Positions 34,839 to 42,951 of a DNA stretch of 64,000 nucleotides are shown here, piece by piece (the first letter of the stretch is position 1; every line of letters begins with the position of its first letter). The notes below the pieces were generated by a model, which was not told where the DNA came from, ran no database searches, and saw nothing but the letters and a program-made list of their open reading frames with translations. The stretch is from Bacteroidota bacterium (GTDB taxonomy: Bacteria; Bacteroidota; Bacteroidia; 2-12-FULL-35-15): the NCBI GenBank assembly GCA_025963725.1, contig JAOQAE010000002.1, forward strand, positions 248,001 to 312,000, read 5' to 3'. The position numbers were made by a program, and so were the translations under genes.

Positions 34839-36431
34839 TTATTTTAACTGGATGGTATAATTAACATCTCCTATCAGCTTGATGTCGATGCTGTAGTCGC
34901 TGTAGATCTTTACGTATTGCGACTGGCTGGCTGTGTTGAACTTCACTTTCAGCTTGATCTTTTTTGCATTGTACAGCAGGTTCATCCTGCTTTCGCTCAC
35001 CTGTGCAACCAGCTTCGTAGCTTTCTTTCCTACCACCCGGAGGCTGGAGTTGACCATTGCCTGGTCAATGGTATTGGCATAAGTGTACAGCGAATCGCTG
35101 ATGTTGTTGTTCTCGTCCAGCATATAGATCTGGATGGAGGCGTCGAACGGGAATCCGTTGTTGGCCAGCAGCGTGATCGTTCCGCTGTGCAGGTTTTGCG
35201 TGCCGCCGGTGCTTCCGAGGTGAATATCGAATGTATCCACCAGCGTTAAGTTAGTAGCGATGAGCGACAGCGGGATCTCCATGCTCATCTTCGCTTTCAG
35301 CAGCTGGTCGGAATAAATAAAATCGTTGGAGCCCGACACATTCCCCATCGGGTTTGTGATGATCTGCAAAGCATATCCAAAATGGTCGGGCAGGTTCTCG
35401 ATCATCGGCTTGATGTTGGAATTGCTTGTGGTCAGAGGGAAATTTGCATAGGTAGGGTATACGGTGGTCCCGCTTTCTGCGGCGCGGTTAATGTTGATCG
35501 GGCTTCCCACGATCGCGTTCACAAGGCTGATGGAATTGCCTGTGCGCGTGTTCATGGAGGTAAGGTTGTTGATGTACACACGTGCATCCAGACCGATCGG
35601 ATTCTCGAGCTTCAGCTTAAAGTCAACATCCTCCAGCTGCAGGGTGCCGTCGGTGATCCTGCTGAACATGCTGAAAGGGGTTTGGTCGGGGCCTACATTA
35701 ATAGTGTTCGTGCCGAAGTATCCTTTTGCATAATGCGGGAACATATCCGAAAATGTATTATCAATGGTAAGCACATCGCTCGGGTTCACCAGCACCGAAT
35801 CGCCGCCGGGGTTAACGCCCGCCGTGAGGGAGGTGTATATCGTGTTCACCCTGTTGTGCGCCACGCCGGTAAGGTCGATGGTATAGCCGGCAAGGTCAAA
35901 TGTTTGATTGTAAACGCCGGGCGTACTGCCAACGGCTGCAGGAACGGTCACATTTACAGTGAAAGGAACGCCGCCGATGGTTGCACAGGGGATCTTATAG
36001 ATGAAATCCACTTTTTCATGAATGAGGCTGTTCACCTTAAAGTTCACAAACCCTCTTTTCACGATCACGGTGCGAAGCTGAGGGCCGCCCAGATCGTAAG
36101 TGGTTTCCGAAATATTGTTGCTGATCACTTCATCGCCCGGGCCAAACTGGTAGCTGATGGGAATGTTGAAGGAATTGTGGATGGTGGTATCCTGGATATT
36201 AAAAAGAGTATCCATCGAGATCTTGTAAATATCGCCTTCATAAACGATCTTCATGGAGCTGTCGGCATTCGACTGCAGGATGGAATCGGGCAGGATGTTA
36301 TCAATGCTGAGGGAAGCATTTACCAGCGGGGCCAGCACCTCCGTATCCCAGGAGGGGCGTTCCATTTCCTTTCTGCAGGCATACAATGCAAGCAATGCGG
36401 AACAGCACAAGAACAAAGTTGTTTTTTTCAT
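34839..36431 (-). CDS. Large lipoprotein, partner of DUF5723 barrel
   Basis: I cannot name the family. The 530-residue product has a lipoprotein signal ending ALLALYAC (Cys19). The mature part begins RKEMERPSWDTEVLAPLVNA, a start I associate with Bacteroidota outer-membrane lipoproteins that pair with DUF5723. The body is beta-rich and Asn/Thr/Ile-rich with segments like NNLTSMNTRTGNSISLVNA, and ends SDYSIDIKLIGDVNYTIQLK. It is the first gene of the pair and has a near -7 box (TACCTTTA) on the minus strand near 36463-36470. Function is unknown. Confidence 0.7.
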   Translation of the reverse strand: MKKTTLFLCCSALLALYACRKEMERPSWDTEVLAPLVNASLSIDNILPDSILQSNADSSMKIVYEGDIYKISMDTLFNIQDTTIHNSFNIPISYQFGPGDEVISNNISETTYDLGGPQLRTVIVKRGFVNFKVNSLIHEKVDFIYKIPCATIGGVPFTVNVTVPAAVGSTPGVYNQTFDLAGYTIDLTGVAHNRVNTIYTSLTAGVNPGGDSVLVNPSDVLTIDNTFSDMFPHYAKGYFGTNTINVGPDQTPFSMFSRITDGTLQLEDVDFKLKLENPIGLDARVYINNLTSMNTRTGNSISLVNAIVGSPININRAAESGTTVYPTYANFPLTTSNSNIKPMIENLPDHFGYALQIITNPMGNVSGSNDFIYSDQLLKAKMSMEIPLSLIATNLTLVDTFDIHLGSTGGTQNLHSGTITLLANNGFPFDASIQIYMLDENNNISDSLYTYANTIDQAMVNSSLRVVGKKATKLVAQVSESRMNLLYNAKKIKLKVKFNTASQSQYVKIYSDYSIDIKLIGDVNYTIQLK

Positions 36432-36571
36432 GGCAAATGCCTTTTACAAGCGGTGGATCGAATCAGGTTTAAAGGTAGTAAAATAATTCAGTTTGTAAAA
36501 AAAAGACGTTTAGAGGGGCAACCTTTGCAGGAAAATATCGTATAACGTGCCGGGCTTAACCAATTATACCG

Positions 36572-36579
36572 TACCTTTG
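36572..36579 (+). promoter_or_regulatory. -7 element of small membrane protein gene
   Basis: TACCTTTG matches TAnnTTTG and lies 24 bases before the ATG at 36604. A clear -33 TTG is not visible. Confidence 0.5.
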
Positions 36580-36603
36580 CAACCCGAATAGCATTAAAGA
36601 ATC

Positions 36604-37035
36604 ATGATCACAAAGCGTTTTTTTATTTCCTGCCTGGCATCATCCATTGTGATGTTTGTACTTTCGTATGTATGGCATGGGATGGTGCTTACCGACTTTT
36701 CAAGGCTTTCCTATTCAAAGCACCTGTTCCTTTTCTTTGCAGCCCTGGTTTATTTAATGATCGGCTTTGTGGTTTCAAAATCCATCGATTTTAAGATCCT
36801 TGAAAAAAAATTCAAGCGCAAGCCCATACTGAGAGGCGCTATTTCAGGAGCTATCTGCGGTGTTGCTTTCTTCCTGATCGCAACCGTGGTGGGCGTTTCC
36901 TTCAGCACCGGCTCGAAGCTGGAAAACATGCTGCTGGATGTCACCTGGCAAACCATCGAGCAAATGATCGGTGGAGTAGTGGTAGGGCTCACGCACTTTT
37001 TTGTGTTTGATCCGACTGCGCATTTCGAAGAGTAA
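36604..37035 (+). CDS. Small four-helix membrane protein
   Basis: This 143-residue protein has four hydrophobic segments: residues 7-27 (FFISCLASSIVMFVLSYVWH), 42-60, 78-98 (ISGAICGVAFFLIATVVGVS) and 117-135. The loop between the second and third is strongly basic (EKKFKRKPILRG), so it faces the cytosol. A WHG motif in the first helix and THFFVF near the end stand out. I do not recognise the family; it resembles small DUF1761-like proteins only in general shape. Its own promoter is at 36572-36579. The gene is monocistronic. Confidence 0.7.
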   Translation: MITKRFFISCLASSIVMFVLSYVWHGMVLTDFSRLSYSKHLFLFFAALVYLMIGFVVSKSIDFKILEKKFKRKPILRGAISGAICGVAFFLIATVVGVSFSTGSKLENMLLDVTWQTIEQMIGGVVVGLTHFFVFDPTAHFEE

Positions 37036-37440
37036 ACCAACAAGCTTGCTAAAAAGGCTGTGTCTTCTATAATCCGCTCCTCCGGAGCTCCTTTTATATT
37101 TCGTTTATTTCCAGGCTATTAATAGGTTGCTCCTCCGGAGCAAGCCAAGTTGTGTATATGCTCCTGGGTCAGGCCGCTCCTACAGAGCTTGGCTCGGGAG
37201 GTCAGTTTACCTTGTTACAAACAGGTCGCCCCGCTGGGGCTTTGCCAATTCTGAATTACAAGGCACTTCAATCTTCACAGGAGCGGGCTTGTCATTATAG
37301 GTTTAGTATAATATAGCGCTTTCGGAGCTGCATTATTCATAACATTCAATCTCTTCAAAACATAAGAGCTCCGGAGGAGCGAATTATACAGGCCTTCAGG
37401 CTTTCAAAAAATAACACCACCCCATTTAACCTTATTTAAC
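37036..37440. repeat. Cluster of short dispersed palindromes
   Basis: No gene is seen. Palindromes of the GCTCC-GGAGC type occur at about 37077, 37130 and 37370, with GCTCCTACAGAGC near 37172 and GCCCCGCTGGGGC near 37229. CTATTAATAGGTTG precedes the second. Several match the elements of the array at 2684-3373, so both gaps hold the same repeat families. Confidence 0.75.
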
Positions 37441-37471
37441 AGGGGTTTTAATTATTATTAAGTGCAATGCA

Positions 37472-37501
37472 TTGCGGGTTCAGTTAATTTTACTATCTTT
37501 G
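37472..37501 (+). promoter_or_regulatory. Promoter of DEAD-box helicase gene
   Basis: TTG (37472-37474), 19 bases, TATCTTTG (37494-37501). The RNA would start near 37508, leaving a leader of about 169 bases. Confidence 0.72.
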
Positions 37502-37507
37502 CAACGG

Positions 37508-37676
37508 TTTTAGTCAAAATAGGATTTTTGCTGAGACGAATTATACAACTGGACATTACTTGCCGATATTGCCCGATCCACTGATGGCGGGCCTCTTAAA
37601 CTACAGTTGTCGGATTCAACTCACATATACTTCCTCGTAAGTTGACAACTGTAATATTCACTTAATTAACATTTCA
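37508..37676 (+). promoter_or_regulatory. Structured 5' leader of DEAD-box gene
   Basis: Two stems can be read: GCCCG (37571-37575) with CGGGC (37588-37592), and TACAGTTGTC (37602-37611) with GACAACTGTA (37644-37653), a perfect 10-bp stem around 32 bases. The second ends 23 bases before the ATG. Long leaders are usual for cold-induced RNA helicases, and helicase-mediated autocontrol is plausible but not shown. Confidence 0.5.
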
Positions 37677-39602
37677 ATGAACAAATTTGAAGCGTTAGGG
37701 CTTAACGATGCTATCGTTAGAGCCGTAACAGAATTGGGGTTTGAGGCTCCTACACCTATCCAGGAAAAAGTTATTCCTGCATTATTAGCCGGTAATACCG
37801 ACCTTGTTGCATTAGCACAAACAGGTACCGGAAAAACAGCAGCTTTCGGGTTGCCGTTAACATCCCTGATCGATTTCACCTCGCGTGATACACAGGCAGT
37901 GATCATTTGCCCTACACGCGAATTGTGTATGCAGATCACACGTGACTTACAAAGTTACACGAAGTACATTAAGGACGCAAACATTGTAGCTATCTACGGT
38001 GGAGCAAGTATCGACACGCAAACACGCGAGATCAAAAGAGGAGCGCAGATCGTTGTTGCAACTCCGGGCCGCCTGAACGACATGATCGACCGCAGGCGCG
38101 TTAATTTAACGAACGTACGTTTTGCCGTGCTTGATGAGGCGGATGAAATGCTGAACATGGGCTTTAAAGAAGACCTTGACACTATTTTATCGCAAACACC
38201 GGAAGAAAAGAACACATGGTTGTTTTCTGCAACAATGCCGGATGAAGTATTGCGCATCTCTAAAAATTACATGGAAAACCCGGTGGAGATCACTGCGGGA
38301 ACAAAAAATTCCGGTAATGATAATATCGAGCATATTTACTATTGTGTGCATGCACGCGACAAATACGCAGCATTGAAACGCATCGCGGATTCAAATCCTG
38401 ATATCTTCGCTATCGTTTTCTGCCGCACACGTATTGAAACACAGGAGATCGCTGATTCCCTGATCAAGGATGGCTATGGTGCAGATGCACTGCATGGCGA
38501 CCTTTCCCAGTCGCAGCGCGACCACGTTATGAAGCGCTACCGTTCACGCTCGCTCCAGATGCTTGTTGCAACCGATGTTGCAGCGCGCGGTATCGATGTG
38601 AACGATGTAACTCACGTGATCAATTACAACCTTCCCGATGAGATCGAAAATTACACGCACCGTTCCGGACGTACGGCACGTGCAGGTAAGCTGGGGATCT
38701 CCATCGCAATCATTAACATGAAAGAGGTTGGAAAGATCCGCATCATCGAGCGCATCATCAAGAAAAAATTCGTTGCAGGAGTACTTCCTACAGGCTTTGA
38801 AGCTTGTGAGAAGCAATTGTTCAGCTTAGTGAAGAAGATCCACAACGTGGAAGTGAAAGAATCGGCGATCGAAGCATACATGCCAAAGATCTATGATGAG
38901 CTGAAAGACCTGAGCAAAGAGGATATCATCAAGCGTTTCGTTTCAACGGAATTCAACCGCTTCCTTGATTATTACAAAAATGCGCCTGACCTGAATGCAA
39001 AAACGGGTGCGCCAAGGGATCGCGACGACCGTCAGTTTGCTTCCACACCGGGCATTACCAAGTTGTTCATCAACATCGGTGAAATGGACCAGCTGGACGC
39101 AGCTACAATGAAAGAATACATTGCTGAAGTATCAGGAGTGGATAAGAATATGATCACGAACATCGATGTGAAATCAAGCTTCTCTTTTGTTGAAGTGAAG
39201 ACCGAAGCAGCAGAGATCATCCAGGGCACGTTCAAGAATGCGCGCTACAACAACCGTAGTGTGCGGATCGAATCGCGCGGTGCAGCAGGCGGAGGCGAAG
39301 GCTTTTCACGCGAGCGCAGCAACAGCCGAGGTTCAGGATCATACGGCGAAAAGCGCACTTATGGCGGCGGAGGCGGTAACCGCGGTGGTTACAGCGGAGA
39401 ACGCAAGAGCTTTGGAGAAAGAAAAAGCTACGGCAGCGAAAGAGGCGGAGAGCGCAAGGAAAGAAGCTTTGAAAAGAGCTTCAGCGACCGCAAGCCTTCA
39501 TTCAGCGACCGTGAACGTTCTTCTTCAAGAAGCGAATCGACCGGCGGTGGAGAAAGAAAAAGCAATTTTTCGAGAGAGAAGCGTCCGCGCAAACAGCTTT
39601 AA
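37677..39602 (+). CDS. DEAD-box ATP-dependent RNA helicase (DeaD/CsdA-like)
   Basis: This enzyme unwinds RNA in ribosome assembly, mRNA decay or cold adaptation. The 641 residues show the Q motif (GFEAPTPIQEKVIP), Walker A AQTGTGKT (47-54), PTRELCMQI, VLDEADEMLNMGF, FSATMPD, ATDVAARGIDV and HRSGRTARAG. A DbpA-type RNA-binding domain lies at about 455-530 (ITKLFINIGEMDQLDAATMK ... IDVKSSFSFVEV). The tail of about 100 residues is Gly/Arg/Ser/Glu-rich with SxGERKSYG repeats, as in RNA-contacting helicases. It has its own promoter, a structured leader and a terminator. Confidence 0.96.
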   Translation: MNKFEALGLNDAIVRAVTELGFEAPTPIQEKVIPALLAGNTDLVALAQTGTGKTAAFGLPLTSLIDFTSRDTQAVIICPTRELCMQITRDLQSYTKYIKDANIVAIYGGASIDTQTREIKRGAQIVVATPGRLNDMIDRRRVNLTNVRFAVLDEADEMLNMGFKEDLDTILSQTPEEKNTWLFSATMPDEVLRISKNYMENPVEITAGTKNSGNDNIEHIYYCVHARDKYAALKRIADSNPDIFAIVFCRTRIETQEIADSLIKDGYGADALHGDLSQSQRDHVMKRYRSRSLQMLVATDVAARGIDVNDVTHVINYNLPDEIENYTHRSGRTARAGKLGISIAIINMKEVGKIRIIERIIKKKFVAGVLPTGFEACEKQLFSLVKKIHNVEVKESAIEAYMPKIYDELKDLSKEDIIKRFVSTEFNRFLDYYKNAPDLNAKTGAPRDRDDRQFASTPGITKLFINIGEMDQLDAATMKEYIAEVSGVDKNMITNIDVKSSFSFVEVKTEAAEIIQGTFKNARYNNRSVRIESRGAAGGGEGFSRERSNSRGSGSYGEKRTYGGGGGNRGGYSGERKSFGERKSYGSERGGERKERSFEKSFSDRKPSFSDRERSSSRSESTGGGERKSNFSREKRPRKQL

Positions 39603-39620
39603 TAATTAGTTAGCAAAACT

Positions 39621-39657
39621 AAAGCCGCAGGTTCAATGAACCTGCGGCTTTTTTTAT
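39621..39657 (+). terminator. Intrinsic terminator of DEAD-box gene
   Basis: AAAGCCGCAGGTTCA (39621-39635), one-base spacer, TGAACCTGCGGCTTT (39637-39651), then a T run. The 15-bp palindrome will open to a small loop when folded. Confidence 0.9.
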
Positions 39658-39737
39658 TACGGGCAGGTGAGAAGGACTGTTAGCGGGAATCCACATTCTG
39701 CAAACGCGAAGCGGCCCGAAGGAGCTGATCAAATAAT

Positions 39738-39767
39738 AAAAAGGCGGGCCAAACGGCCCGCCTTTTT
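39738..39767. terminator. Bidirectional terminator, SPFH gene side
   Basis: AAAAAGGCGGGCC (39738-39750), loop AAAC, GGCCCGCCTTTTT (39755-39767). The A run upstream and T run downstream let it act on both strands. It lies 19 bases past the stop of the minus-strand SPFH gene. Confidence 0.9.
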
Positions 39768-39785
39768 ATTATATAGTATCGAAAG

Positions 39786-40733
39786 TTATTTCCTGACAGG
39801 AGTGTTATCCTTCGGCTTCATGAGGTTGTTCATAGCCATCATTTCCTGCATGGTGCGCTGCATATTGTCGCTGGAGCCATCAAGGAAAATCACATTGCCC
39901 TTGCCATATTCCGCAAAGTTCTTGATCGCTTCCGTCCACATGCTGAACAGGATCACGGAAGTATCGAGGTTGGCCTGCTGCATTTCTTTGGCAGCCTGTC
40001 CCATACCCTTGGCCACCTCTTCACGGAACAAAGCAACACCCTGTCCGCGCAGCTGCGCAGCCAAACGTTCAGCTTCCGCGGCAATCTTGATCGCATTACC
40101 TTCCGCCTCGGCAGCCTTTGTTTTTGTGATCAGCAATGCCTGTCCTTCGTTCTCTGCGGCAGCTTTTAAGTTGCTGGATGCAACTACCTGCGCCATCGAT
40201 TTAATGATCGCCTCATCAAATGTAATGTCGTTCAGCTGAAGATCGAGCAGGTGATAGCCCCATGTTTCAAGGGTTTGGTCGATCTGCTCCTTTACGTCGT
40301 TCACGATCTCCTTTCTTAAGGATAATACTTCCGATTGCTTCTTTGTAGCTACAAAGCCGCGGATCGAGCCTTCAATAGTGCGGACAAGCGCCTGCATCAG
40401 GCTGCGGTCATCAATGAATTTGAAAGCCACATTCTTGATGCTTTCCTCGTTGTTATTCACCACGGCATACAGCAGCATGGCTTTGAAATAAACGTTCGCC
40501 TGGTCGATGGTGATCGCCTGGAATTCCAGCTCCACGGAGCGGTTCTGGATGGAAACGCGCCTGTAGATCCGCTCGATGAAAGGGATTTTCAGGTTCAGCC
40601 CCGGCATCATGATCCTCCGGTACTTTCCGAAAACAGTCACCACCGCGATGGTTCCCTGCTGCACGGTAACAAAGGAGAGAAAAAAGAAAAGGACGATAAA
40701 CACTATTAAAAGTGTGGTAAATACTGGGGCCAT
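39786..40733 (-). CDS. SPFH/Band 7 (stomatin/HflC-like) membrane protein
   Basis: This 315-residue inner-membrane protein has an N-terminal anchor (FTTLLIVFIVLFFFLSF, 5-22) and then the Band 7 domain: VVTVFGKYRRIMMPGLNLKI, RVSIQNRSVELEFQAITIDQ, VYFKAMLLYAV. The coiled, Ala/Glu-rich stalk (ITKTKAAEAEGNAIKIAAEA, ERLAAQLRGQG) drives ring assembly. Family members organise membrane microdomains or control proteases. It lacks a neighbouring NfeD or HflK gene. The length and motifs fit the Bacteroidota stomatin group. It is transcribed from the region shared with the tRNA promoter. Confidence 0.9.
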   Translation of the reverse strand: MAPVFTTLLIVFIVLFFFLSFVTVQQGTIAVVTVFGKYRRIMMPGLNLKIPFIERIYRRVSIQNRSVELEFQAITIDQANVYFKAMLLYAVVNNNEESIKNVAFKFIDDRSLMQALVRTIEGSIRGFVATKKQSEVLSLRKEIVNDVKEQIDQTLETWGYHLLDLQLNDITFDEAIIKSMAQVVASSNLKAAAENEGQALLITKTKAAEAEGNAIKIAAEAERLAAQLRGQGVALFREEVAKGMGQAAKEMQQANLDTSVILFSMWTEAIKNFAEYGKGNVIFLDGSSDNMQRTMQEMMAMNNLMKPKDNTPVRK

Positions 40734-40831
40734 AAGTTGAGAGTTTATTGGTTCTGTACAAATGTATCATAATTTCGAGGAAAGGAGCGTTCCCAGCGAC
40801 TTCCTTTTTTTTACTATTTTTTGGGAAGTTC

Positions 40832-40861
40832 TTTGAAGTATTAATGTTTTGCTTATCTTTG
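40832..40861 (+). promoter_or_regulatory. tRNA-Arg promoter
   Basis: TTTG (40832-40835), 18 bases, TATCTTTG (40854-40861). The RNA would start near 40868, about 16 bases before the mature tRNA. Confidence 0.72.
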
Positions 40862-40883
40862 CAACGCTTTTTAAAAGCGGACT

Positions 40884-40957
40884 GGTTTTGTAGCTCAACT
40901 GGATAGAGCATCTCACTACGGATGAGAAGGTTTGGGGTTCGAATCCCTACAAGACCA
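40884..40957 (+). tRNA. tRNA-Arg (anticodon ACG)
   Basis: All arms fold: acceptor GGTTTTG/CAAGACC (one G-T pair), D stem GCTC/GAGC, anticodon stem TCTCA/TGAGA with loop CTACGGA (anticodon ACG at 40918-40920), a five-base variable loop, and T arm TGGGG-TTCGAAT-CCCTA. The discriminator is A40957. CCA is not encoded (the genome continues CGATTG), so it must be added after RNase Z cleavage. A34 should be deaminated to inosine by TadA to read CGN codons. Confidence 0.95.
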
Positions 40958-40966
40958 CGATTGATT

Positions 40967-41006
40967 AAAAAGGGTTTGTCATTTGACCAGCCCTTTTTGT
41001 TTTTTA
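40967..41006 (+). terminator. Terminator after tRNA-Arg
   Basis: AAAAAGGG (40967-40974) pairs with CCCTTTTT (40991-40998), followed by GTTTTTT. A small inner stem (TCA/TGA) may form in the 16-base loop. Confidence 0.75.
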
Positions 41007-41106
41007 CAAAATTGGAAAAAAAAGTTGCTTTCAAAAGTTGGCAGGATAATACTTCAAAAATCCATTCTCATTTTATTTATACTTCCTTGAAATTGATAAA
41101 ATAACA

Positions 41107-42840
41107 ATGAAGAAAATTATCCTCCTTCTCTTAATCCTCAATTCATTTAAGTTCCCTTTGTTTGCACAAGTATCAAACTGGCTCTGGGCAAAACAAGCCA
41201 CCGGGAGTATCACTGCAAGCGACGGTCAGGAAGGCACGGAAGCTGTTGCCGACGCATATGGAAATGTTTATGTAGTAGGCCGCTTTTCAGGCAACAATAT
41301 CAAGTTCGGGTCTATTACATTAGTAAATACAAGCCCTGCTTATTTCGATATATTTATTGTGAAATATGACCCCAATGGAAATGTTATGTGGGCAAAAAAT
41401 GCAGGAGGATCAGAAGACGATATTGGAAACTCTATTTCAATAGATGCGTCAGGGAATTTATACATAACTGGTTATTTCAATAGCAATACTATTGCTTTAG
41501 GAAGTTTCAGCTTAACCAATACTCATGCTGGTACGAATGATCTATTTATTGCAAAATATGATATTTCAGGAAATGTTCTGTGGGCTGAAAGTGTAGGAGG
41601 ATATTATGATGAAAATGGATTTTGTGTAACCAAAGATGCCTTTGGAAATATTTATTTAGCGGGCCGTTGGTCAAGCGCAACACTTACGATCGGCTCTACA
41701 ACGATAACAAATTCAGGCCCAACTGCTACTTTTGATATTATTTTAATCAAATATGATCCAAGTGGAGGTATTATTTGGGCAAAGGATATTGGTGGTGACT
41801 TAAATGACGAAGCAACCAATGTGGTTCTTGATGCCTCCGGGAATTTGATTTTAACAGGGATGTTCAATAGTTCAAGCATTGACTTTGGAGGCATTACATT
41901 GATCAATCCGACCAGTAGTAAGTACAATACGTTTATTGTAAAATATGATAATAATATAAACCTCCTCTGGGCAAAAAGGCCTGGAACCGTTAACACAACG
42001 GCGTTTTATTTTACAAGACTTAACTGCGCAATCGATTTATATGACGAAATATATCTTGCGGGATCATTTACATCTCCAACTATTACTTTTGATACCATTA
42101 CTTTAACAAATGAGGACTATACTGGTTTTAGAAGTGATGTGTTTTTTGCAAAATATGATTCGAATGGAAATGCAAAGTGGGCAAAACGAGCCGGCGGTCA
42201 TTCAGATGATTATGGCGAAGGAGTCGCAACAGACGCCTCCGGTGTTTATTTTATTGGTGGATTTTTAGAATCCCCTTCTAATCTTATAACTCTTGGTATA
42301 GATACTTTACCTTTTCCAGGCAATCTTTCCGATCCAATAGTTCTTGTAAAATATGATTTTAATGGAAATAAAATATGCTTATCTACATTATATAGTGGTG
42401 GTGATGATCAGGCTTCCATTATTCCCGATGGTTTTGGCAATGTATATATTGCTGGCGATTTTTTTGGTATTCCAACATTTGAAATAGGAATAGACACCTT
42501 AACCCTTTATGGTCAAGAAACATTTTTTATAGCAAAGTATAATTGTAGCACAATAAGTACAGTAAATATAAATGAAACTCCCTTATTACAAGATATTGCC
42601 ATTTATCCCAATCCGAACGACGGCACAATGAATCTTATTTATTCATTGGACGGAGCATCCAAAGGAGAGATTGTGCTTTATGATCTCACCGGCAAGCTGA
42701 TTGTTAAATATAATTTACAGGCGGGTAAAAATAACCAGCTGCTCATTCAGGACAAGCAATTGAACAATGGGGTATATTTTTACAAAGTGATCGTGGATAA
42801 TGAAGTAAAAGCAAGCGATAAAATAATAATTGTCAAATAA
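41107..42840 (+). CDS. AT-rich secreted SBBP-repeat T9SS type A protein
   Basis: The 577 residues begin with a signal peptide (IILLLLILNSFKFPLFAQ). About eight repeats of 55-60 residues follow, each with a GNxYxxGxF motif, a variable strand pair of the form TIxFGSITLTN, and FIVKYDxNGNVxWAKxAGG. This is the SBBP beta-propeller repeat of secreted proteins. The end is a sorting domain (IAIYPNPNDGTMNLIYSL ... NNGVYFYKVIVDN). Its codons are visibly richer in A and T than those of genes on both sides, and it lies just after a tRNA gene, so it may be a later arrival. The ligand is unknown. Confidence 0.85.
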   Translation: MKKIILLLLILNSFKFPLFAQVSNWLWAKQATGSITASDGQEGTEAVADAYGNVYVVGRFSGNNIKFGSITLVNTSPAYFDIFIVKYDPNGNVMWAKNAGGSEDDIGNSISIDASGNLYITGYFNSNTIALGSFSLTNTHAGTNDLFIAKYDISGNVLWAESVGGYYDENGFCVTKDAFGNIYLAGRWSSATLTIGSTTITNSGPTATFDIILIKYDPSGGIIWAKDIGGDLNDEATNVVLDASGNLILTGMFNSSSIDFGGITLINPTSSKYNTFIVKYDNNINLLWAKRPGTVNTTAFYFTRLNCAIDLYDEIYLAGSFTSPTITFDTITLTNEDYTGFRSDVFFAKYDSNGNAKWAKRAGGHSDDYGEGVATDASGVYFIGGFLESPSNLITLGIDTLPFPGNLSDPIVLVKYDFNGNKICLSTLYSGGDDQASIIPDGFGNVYIAGDFFGIPTFEIGIDTLTLYGQETFFIAKYNCSTISTVNINETPLLQDIAIYPNPNDGTMNLIYSLDGASKGEIVLYDLTGKLIVKYNLQAGKNNQLLIQDKQLNNGVYFYKVIVDNEVKASDKIIIVK

Positions 42841-42951
42841 ATAAGTACCTTATTTCGGCTTTAATTTAATCTTCCTGTTAATTTTTCCTAAATAAAACCA
42901 CCCTTCAAAATATCACCTTACCTTTCTTTTGTTATCTCAATTCTCAAGGCA

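Noticed and set aside
35382-36545. A 387-residue open frame on the plus strand
   Set aside because: It is antisense to the lipoprotein gene at 34839-36431, which has a signal, a lipobox and an operon partner. The long frame follows from codon bias.
39667-40239. A 190-residue open frame on the plus strand
   Set aside because: Runs through the bidirectional terminator and antisense to the SPFH gene.
41107-42840. Integrated element with attachment site at the tRNA
   Set aside because: No integrase and no duplicate of the tRNA 3' end were found between 41000 and 43000.
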